Origin: Corydoras sp. C115 | Taxonomy: Eukaryota; Chordata; Actinopteri; Siluriformes; Callichthyidae | Direction of reading: 5' to 3' | Assembly (NCBI GenBank): GCA_019802505.1 | Contig: JAFMOC010000585.1 | Coordinates: 110,001 to 174,000 of the forward strand | DNA length: 64,000 nucleotides | Part shown: positions 53,417 through 64,000 of the stretch, one piece after another | Numbering within the stretch: position 1 is the first letter of the stretch | How the letters are laid out: every line of letters begins with the position of its first letter | Notes under the pieces: generated by a model | Database searches by the model: none | What the model saw: the letters and a program-made list of their open reading frames with translations, nothing else | Told to the model about the DNA's origin: nothing | Translations under genes and position numbers: made by a program

Positions 53417-54037
53417 TCCATCTGCGTGGTCTCTGAGTGTAATAAACAGAGGTGTGTATCTCATAGAGAGGCTGGTCAGTGAGCCGTCACACTCTGGGGT
53501 GTGTTATTAGAATGACAATGTGTGTATGGGTGCGGGGCGTGATGGATTATGGGTAAATGTCATACCCGGCTCTGTGTGCGGTGCAGATTATCATCCCTGA
53601 GTTAATCTGGTGAAATCTGTTCCGTGCTGCGGTGGAAATGTTCTCTGGAACGTCGCTGTGCTGATCCAAACAGGCTGCCGCTGCAATTGAGGAGATGGGA
53701 GGTGGTGGGAGGCTCAACTCCCAAAAACCCTAAACCCAAAACCCTAAACCCTAAAGGGTCCCACGGGGTCCATTGCAGTGTGATGCGCAAAAAAGCACAG
53801 AGATTAAGACTGTTTTTAGAACCTGGACATTGAACTTGGGGGAGTAGAACCCCACTAAGGCCTGTGGTGTGTAGTTTGACTAAAAAATAAATAAATAAAA
53901 AAAAAGGGGGGGTGGGGGGTTTCCAGATGAGGACGTTTATGGCCCCAGTGTGGAGTGGGAGTGATGTGGAGTGGGACTGGGCCGTCCCACACACAATGTG
54001 CTCGCTGCTGCAGTGCTGTTGTATTGATCTATAAGTG

Positions 54038-54078
<41 letters not shown>

Positions 54079-54108
54079 AGCACTAAGCCCTGTGTTGTGT
54101 CGGCGCAG
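53417..54108. other. 3' part of prkar1a intron 1
   Basis: No exon seen. Contains CCCTAAA-type repeats at 53725-53757 and (GT)20 at 54040-54077. Confidence 0.55.
54040..54077. repeat. (GT)19-20 before the first prkar1a coding exon
   Basis: The run ends in GTGTCAG, a possible alternative acceptor, 28 bp upstream of the better CGGCGCAG acceptor at 54108. Confidence 0.93.
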
Positions 54109-54135
54109 GTGAGTGGGCTCGGCAGCAGGGGCAGC

Positions 54136-58136
<4,001 letters not shown>

Positions 58137-59775
58137 ACCCCCCCGCCCCACACACACACACACACACACACACACGCTCACCAGCTCACCCGTCACTGCC
58201 CCAGGGTTCCGCCAATCAGCTTTCCTTTCATATTATTATGCTTATTATTTATTGGTCGCCGTTCGTGCACCCGCACCCCCAGTGACACACGACAATCAAC
58301 CCCGATCCACCACCATCCCCCGATTAAACCCGAACCCGGTACGGCATCTGGTTTCGGCTTCGGCTTCTGCGTCTTACTTCGTATATCGCGTTATTAACCT
58401 AGTTTAGTGAGGACACGCCCCTTCCTTGCCCTTATTTACCGCACCGCCAACAACCTGCATGCACACCTGGCTTTCGTTTCGCTTCTTTAAACTTCTCTTG
58501 GTGTCTTTAAAGCTTACGATATGAGACGTTCTGTTGCTTTTTTTTTTTTTTTTTATTAATAAAAGACAAGTTACCGTTCGTGACACATAAAGTCTCGCAC
58601 GCCGGCAGTCACACCCTTTCCACCAGAGGCCGCCAAATTACCGGAACTCCAAATGTTACATACTGCTGCTTTAAACCTAGATTTAGACGGATGTAGATGG
58701 TTTTTTTTTTGTTTTTTGTTTTTTTTTTTCCTAACACGCACACTAGCTTTGTTATACGTGTTTCGTGTTGAAAGCGGTTACCAGTAGCGACACATTCTTA
58801 AGGGGGGGGGGGGGGGGGGGGGGTTGAGGTCACGCAAGCATGTAGGGTTTTGTAGTACAAATCAACGTTTGTTTTTTTTTTTTAACAAAAAAAATTTTTT
58901 TTTTTTACTTTTTTTGTTTTTTTTTAAAGCGTATTAGATTTTAATGATCCAATGCCGTATCTCACGTGATCAGCAGATCAACCACGACGTCCTGATTAAA
59001 TTTCCCCCCCCTCCCCCCCTCAGTTTAGAGGGCGTTTCTTAAGTGCATGGCAGGAAGCCTCGGGCCTAACAGGCTTGTCTGTTTCCACGTTTGGGTGGAA
59101 GAACAGTGGAGGGGAGTGTACCACGTTCACCACCACGTTCCCTGCATCCCTGTCGGCTGGATGGTGAAAGGAGTTGGACGGGTAGAAAATGGGTTCCTTT
59201 TTTTTATTTTATGGCGGTTTCAGTATTTTGGACATTGGTTGATTTCGGATGCCGTGCTCCTCCGATGCTTTGATCTCGCTGACCGTACGGACTCGGGGTT
59301 GCACAGTCGGCCACGCCGCGTTACGTCATGACGTCGCCCGATGAAGCCGCGCGTCAGTCCGTGGTCCACGTAACAATCAGTGGACGCCGGGTGTCCGGGT
59401 GTGGTAGGTGGGTGTGACGAAGATGACAGGATGACGCCTGGGGTCAGCACTGGTTACTGAGAAGGATTCGACCCCCCCCCACACACACACACACACACCC
59501 ACACACACACACACACCCCCACACCTGATGATGCTGTACATATGAACTGATCCGGAGCTATTTCTTTGCTTGGCTTGGCTTCTGTTGCTCCGCCCTGTTA
59601 GCGCCTCCTGCTGCTTTTTTTAAACGGTATGACCTGCACCCCGTGGACCAGGCCTTTGTTGTTGTTGTTTTTTTGTTTTTTTAATCTTTCGGCTTTGTTT
59701 CTAGTGCGACGTTACGGTATCGCTCACACTGATGGCAGTTTAAGCAATAAAGGTTACATCACTGAAAGAGCCGGG
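58137..59775 (+). terminator. prkar1a: prkar1a 3' UTR with two polyadenylation signals
   Basis: AATAAA occurs at about 58557 and at 59746-59751, giving UTRs of about 0.4 or 1.6 kb. A 22-base G run (58802-58823) and several T runs lie between. A (CA)n follows the stop at 58149-58173. Confidence 0.6.
58802..58823. repeat. G22 homopolymer
   Basis: Unbroken run of 22 G within the presumed long 3' UTR of prkar1a. Confidence 0.95.
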
Positions 59776-60033
59776 CTTCGTTTCGTCTTTTACACCCGGG
59801 ACTACAGAACGCAACTGTCCATCTGTACGGGGGACGCGGAGACGAACAGGCGTGCTATTAATGATTCGGTTCTTTTTTTTTTTGAATCAGAGTTGATTGA
59901 ATCGAAGCATCTACAATTGGGTCTCGCGCTTGAAACCGTCGATTAATTAAACGGGACTCTCGGATTGGTTAACGATCATAGTGTCCACAGTATCCACCCC
60001 CCAGTGTCCACAGTATCCACCCCCTACCCCCCC

Positions 60034-60400
60034 CCATTCATTCATTATCTTCCGCTTTATCCTCTATTAGGGTCGCGAGAGGGGGGGGGGTTCCCCATGC
60101 CCATCCAGGGGAGAACGTTTCGGGCGCTGGGCAGATACACCCAGGACAGGGCGCCAATCCATCGCTGGGCACACACTCACTCACTCACACACACACACTA
60201 TATGGGGCAATTTTGAGAATTCCATTGACTTGATCCATGTTTTTGGACTGTGGGGGAAGCCCAGGAAAACCGGAGAACCCGGAGGAAACCCCAGCGCGGA
60301 CATGGGAATGCTCCAAGCCACCAGATGGGGATTCGAACATGGGTATATCCCTAGCGCTGAGAGGAGAACGTGCCGACCACTAAGCCACCACCTATAAAAG
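60034..60400 (-). mobile_element. SINE A, right part rearranged
   Basis: The tail half is clean; the head half has small insertions (GGAAGCCCAGGAAAACC, GGGAATGCTCCAAGCC) and a repeated AAGCCACC. Confidence 0.82.
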
Positions 60401-60799
60401 CCACCGCCGCCTATAAAACACTTGGCTGTTTCTTATTAAAGGGGAACGCTGCCGGGTGGGCGTGGCTCGGCCCGCTCAGCGCCCCGGTTCCCAGGCTCCT
60501 GCTGCAGACGATCGTGTTGCGTTAATGTGCATACCACAGTTTGGAACTGAACTTTGGCAGGAAAAACGTTTCCTGTAAATAGTTTGGATTCTCTCTCTCT
60601 CTCTCTCTCGCTCGCTCGCTCACTGCTGCAGCTTCTGGAACTCCTCCACCACCACGACCCGCGGTTGAGCTGCCAAGGATGACGTCGCCGCTGCGCCATC
60701 CGGGCCTGAATGCCAACCTTCTGGTTTAGATGTTCTCACGGCGCGGAGCCCACCCTCGTACGAATCCCGGCACAGGCTACCCTGCTGCCTCATTCGGTC

Positions 60800-62506
60800 A
60801 TTTAATGTGCATTTACAGTTTGGACGCTGAACTTTATCCAAAGCGATTTACAAGGTGTAAAACACAGTTTGGATTCTCTCTCTCATCTCAACATCCCTGG
60901 AGCACTGCTGAGGGTTCTAAGGGTCCTCGCTCAAGGACCCACACTGGTAACTTCAGTGGACCTGGGATTTGAACCCCCAACCTTCAGATTGATTACCCAA
61001 CGCCCTGACCACTGAGCTACCGCGCCCATCTTTAATGATTACATTTGGTCATTTATTGGACGCTTTTATCCAAAGCGATTTACAAGGTGAGCACAGGGTT
61101 CATCACAACATCCCTGGACCAATGAGGGTTAAGGGTCTCGCTCAAGGACCCACACTGGTAACTTCAGTGGACCTGGGGTTTGAACCCACAACCTTCAGAT
61201 TGATTACCCAACACCCTGACCACTGAGCTACCGCGCCCATCTTTAATGATTACATTTGGTCATTTATTGGACGCTTTTATCCAAAGTGACTTCCAAGGTG
61301 AGCACAGGGTTCATCTCAACATCCCTGGAGCAATGAGGGTTAAGGGTCTCGCTCAAGGACCCACACTGGTAACTTCAGTGGACCTGGGATTTGAACCCCC
61401 AACCTTCAGATTGATTACCCAACGCCCTGACCACTGAGCTACCGCGCCCATCTTTAAGGATTACAGTTTACAGTTGGTCATTTATTGGACGCTTTTATCC
61501 AGAGGCGACTTACAAGGTGAACACGGTTCATCTCAACATCCCTGGAGCAATGAGGGTTAAGGGTCTTGCTCAAGGACCCACATTGGTAACTTCAGTGGAC
61601 CTGGGATTTGAACCCCCAACCTTCAGATTGATAGCCCAACGCCCTGACCACTGAGCTACCGCGCCCATCTTTAATGATTACATTTGGTCATTTGTTGGAC
61701 GCTTTTATCCAAAGGCGACTTCCAAGGTGAGCACAGGGTTCATCTCAACATCCCTGGAGCAATGAGGGTTAAGGGTCTCGCTCAAGGACCCACACTGGTA
61801 ACTTCAGTGGAGCTGGGATGTGAACCCACAACCTTCAGATTGATAGCCCAACGCCCTGACCACTGAGCTACCACACCCATCTTTAATGATTACATTACAT
61901 TTGGTCATTTGTTGGATGCTTTTGTCCAAAGCGACTTACAAGGTGAGCACAGGGTTCATCACAACATCCCTGGAGCAATGAGGGTTAAGGGTCTCGCTCA
62001 AGGACCCACATTGGTAACTTCAGTGGACCTGGGGTTTGAACCCCCAACCTTCAGCTTGATAGCCCAACACCCTGACCACTGAGCTACCACGCCATTCTTT
62101 AATGATTACATTTGGTCATTTGTTGGACGCTTTTGTCCAAAGCGACTTACAAGGTGAGCACAGGGTTCATCACAACATCCCTGGAGCAATGAGGGTTAAG
62201 GGTCTCGCTCAAGGACCCACATTGGTAACTTCAGTGGACCTGGGATTTGAACCCACAACCTTCAGATTGATAGCCCAACGCCCTGACCACTGAGCTACCG
62301 CGCCCATCTTTAATGATTACATTTGGTCATTTGTTGGACGCTTTTATCCAAAGCGATTTACAAGGTGAACACAGGGTTCATCACAACATCTGGAGCAATG
62401 AGGGTTAAGGGTCTTGCTCAAGGACCCACATTGGTAACTTCAGTGGACCTGGGATTTGAACCCACAACCTTCAGATTGATAGCCTGACCACTGAGCTACC
62501 GCACCC
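60800..62506 (-). repeat. Eight-copy tandem array of SINE B
   Basis: Head-to-tail units of about 211 bp, ending near 61028, 61239, 61451, 61671, 61881, 62099, 62309 and 62506. Each unit reads on the minus strand GGTAGCTCAGTGGTCAGGG-head, GGTTCAAA/TCCCAGG box-B region, AGTTACC...CTTGAGCGAGACCC body, and GGATAAAAGCGTCC tail. Units are joined through ATCATTAAAGATGGGCG. The array sits between prkar1a and fam20a. Confidence 0.93.
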
Positions 62507-62661
62507 CACTCCCCACTTGTGCCGTCGCAAAAGCCCATGACCCGAATCCATAGCGGCCTCTCAAAAGGCCTCGTCCCTCGGTGTGTTCATCATCCCGCAG
62601 ATGTCCCACAGTCTGAGATCCAGTGCTGTTATGTAGAACCCCCTCCCTCCCCCTTTCTGTC

Positions 62662-62920
62662 TCACTGTCTCTGGTTCGTCTGCTGGGGCTCCGGGGCCTC
62701 CTGGAAGTCCGTGACCAGCACCTTGGCTTCGCCAAAGGTCTGGAAGCAGCGGCGGATGCTCCTCAGCACCTTGTCGAGTCTGCGGTCCAGCGCCTGCAGG
62801 TGCGGTTCGGTCAGGATGGGGTGGAGCGGGTCCTGTGCCAGGGATTCCCTCATGACGTCGCTCAGGCGGTACTGCGGCTGGGACAGGAGCTGCAGGCGGA
62901 GCAGCGTGGAGCGTTTGATG
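62662..62920 (-). CDS. fam20a: FAM20A last exon (C-terminal 85 residues, partial gene)
   Basis: The acceptor CCCTCACAG lies before 62920; the exon opens with one base completing a codon and runs 85 residues to TGA. It reads IKRSTLLRLQLLSQPQYRLS, then DVMRESLAQDPLHPIL, then TEPHLQALDRRLDKVLRSIR. This is the conserved end of the FAM20 kinase fold; DVMRESL with TEPHL favours FAM20A over FAM20C. FAM20A is a Golgi pseudokinase that allosterically activates FAM20C, important for enamel and mineralisation (family knowledge). Position beside prkar1a, convergent, matches human 17q24. Upstream exons lie outside the window. Confidence 0.88.
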
Positions 62921-63079
62921 CTGTGAGGGGACAGGGACGAAGATGTGAAAGATCAGCGCCGAAAAACAGCATCCCGCACTGTACGCTTGAGGGGAACCCC
63001 CCCCCCTCCCCATCCATCCCTTTGGTGCAATAAGACCTTACACTTTTTTATAAGGTGGAAATGACCAATTGGGAGATCT

Positions 63080-63245
63080 GGATCTGGCTCACAATCTCTG
63101 TTCTAATTCATCCCAAACATGTTTAATGGAGTTGAAGGCCAGGGATCAGTGGAATCCCATACCTTACTTTGTGCACTGGAACAGACAAGGGCCTTCCCCA
63201 AACTGTTTCCACAAAGCTGAAGGTGTGCTGTTTTCCACAGTGGAC
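63080..63245 (+). mobile_element. MITE fragment in the last fam20a intron
   Basis: Contains TTCTAATTCATCCCAAACAT, GGAGTTGAAGGCCAGGGATC and GGGCCTTCCCCAAACTGTTT, as in the fragment at 34570-34760. A (GT)n follows at 63249-63271. Confidence 0.7.
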
Positions 63246-63280
63246 ATCTGTGTGTGTGTGTGTGTGTGTGTGAGTTGGAG

Positions 63281-63625
63281 ATAAGACGATAATTCTCTTA
63301 GCAATTTGAAGTTTTTTGCGATTAAAACTTAACGATTACGTCGTCGTGACGACATTCAGAAAACGCCAGTGGCACAATTTACACGGAACCAAAATTATGT
63401 TACACATGCAGCAAACTTTAGGTTTCTTTTAAATTGTATGTACTTTGATTATGTACTTTAAGGGACAATTTTTTATTTATTGTTATTTTTATTTTTTATT
63501 TAAAATAGATTTTTTTTAAATGTGTTAATATTCAGTAAAATCGTTTTTTTTTTTTTTTTTTGTATTATTGCATAATAATCATGATTATTTTTCAAACAAT
63601 AATCGTACCATCCCTAATATGTATG
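63281..63625. other. AT-rich stretch, possible hAT-like remnant
   Basis: Ends AATAATCGTACCATCCCTA, a phrase typical of an element terminus, but no partner end or duplication was found. Confidence 0.35.
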
Positions 63626-63784
63626 AAGTATATTATACTGATTAGTTACATCATGGTGACAACGCGCAACCAATCAGATCGTGAGCTCGGACTTTAAACC
63701 GTGTGACATCACAGTTTCAGGTGAGTTGGACTTTTATAATGAGCTTATATAGAGAACTGGAATTAACGTGAGGAAATCAGACAA

Positions 63785-63978
63785 GGCGGCACGGTGGCTT
63801 AGTGGTTTAGCATGTTCTCCTCTCAGCGCTGGGGATTCCTGGTTCGAATCCCCATCTGGGTGGAGTTTCCATGTTCTCCCCATGTCTGCGTGGGTTTCCT
63901 CCGGGTTCTCCGGTTTCCTCCCACAGTCCAAAAACATGGATCAAGTCAATTGAGTTCTCCAAATTGCCCCATATAGAG
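63785..63978 (+). mobile_element. SINE A, truncated
   Basis: Clean head and core; the copy stops at CCCCATATAGAG, 22 bp before the window ends, and the next bases do not match SINE A. Confidence 0.88.
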
Positions 63979-64000
63979 ATGCACTACTCGACCGCCAAAC

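Noticed and set aside
53725..53757. CCCTAAA repeats resembling a plant-type telomere
   Set aside because: Only a few imperfect units within an intron; vertebrate telomeres use CCCTAA. Treated as low-complexity sequence.
60800..62506. Regular direct repeats resembling a CRISPR array
   Set aside because: Whole 211-bp units repeat without unique spacers and are clearly SINE copies in a vertebrate genome.

Overview
This is nuclear DNA from a bony fish. Genes are split into short exons with GT..AG introns, CpG-rich stretches mark gene starts, and repeats fill most of the rest. Two tRNA-derived SINE families dominate. SINE A carries a box-A-like TGGCTTAGTGG, a box-B-like GGTTCGAATCC and a tail of GAAT repeats, as in the DANA/HE1 type of fish SINE. 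SINE B carries the familiar teleost tail phrase GGATAAAAGCGTCC. The species cannot be named from the sequence; an ostariophysan fish is a weak guess.

Five protein genes can be read, all reconstructed exon by exon with phases that close. ubtd1 (minus, 6884-14191, 3 exons, 228 aa) and mms19 (plus, 17699-37846, 31 exons, about 1019 aa) are head to head. zdhhc16 (minus, 39870-46589, 9 coding exons, 355 aa) converges on mms19. prkar1a (plus, 54136-58136, 10 coding exons, 375 aa, with a likely noncoding first exon near 51.4 kb) follows. The last exon of fam20a (minus, 62662-62920) converges on prkar1a. The order ubtd1-mms19-zdhhc16 matches the human 10q24 neighbourhood and prkar1a-fam20a matches human 17q24, so two human blocks are joined here. 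The products act in separate processes: ubiquitin-related signalling, cytosolic Fe-S protein assembly, protein palmitoylation, PKA regulation and Golgi secretory-pathway kinase support.

Layout. 1-6.9 kb: microsatellites, nested SINEs, a 41-bp minisatellite and ubtd1 3' flank. 6.9-14.2 kb: ubtd1, with a 5'-truncated LINE and a composite hAT-like element in intron 1. 14.2-17.6 kb: tandem SINE blocks and CpG-rich DNA between the divergent genes. 17.6-38.2 kb: mms19, its introns packed with SINEs (often in inverted pairs), hAT-like MITEs, a pogo relic and GT runs. 38.2-39.8 kb: a MITE carrying a 103-bp tandem array. 39.9-46.6 kb: zdhhc16, with two unusual intron arrays. 46.6-54 kb: SINEs, the prkar1a CpG start with a perfect CRE, and a large foldback repeat. 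54-59.8 kb: prkar1a and its 3' UTR. 60-64 kb: an eight-copy tandem array of SINE B, the fam20a exon and mobile-element debris.

The most unusual signals are: (1) in zdhhc16, the last 13 bases of the first coding exon plus its splice donor are captured in a SINE-derived satellite and repeated seven times in the intron; (2) an 87-nt, stop-free, in-frame intron immediately after the catalytic cysteine of zdhhc16; (3) repeated conversion of SINEs into tandem satellites, with the same unit junction found 47 kb apart; (4) a one-base frameshift in mms19 exon 12; (5) a foldback-plus-tandem repeat in prkar1a intron 1.
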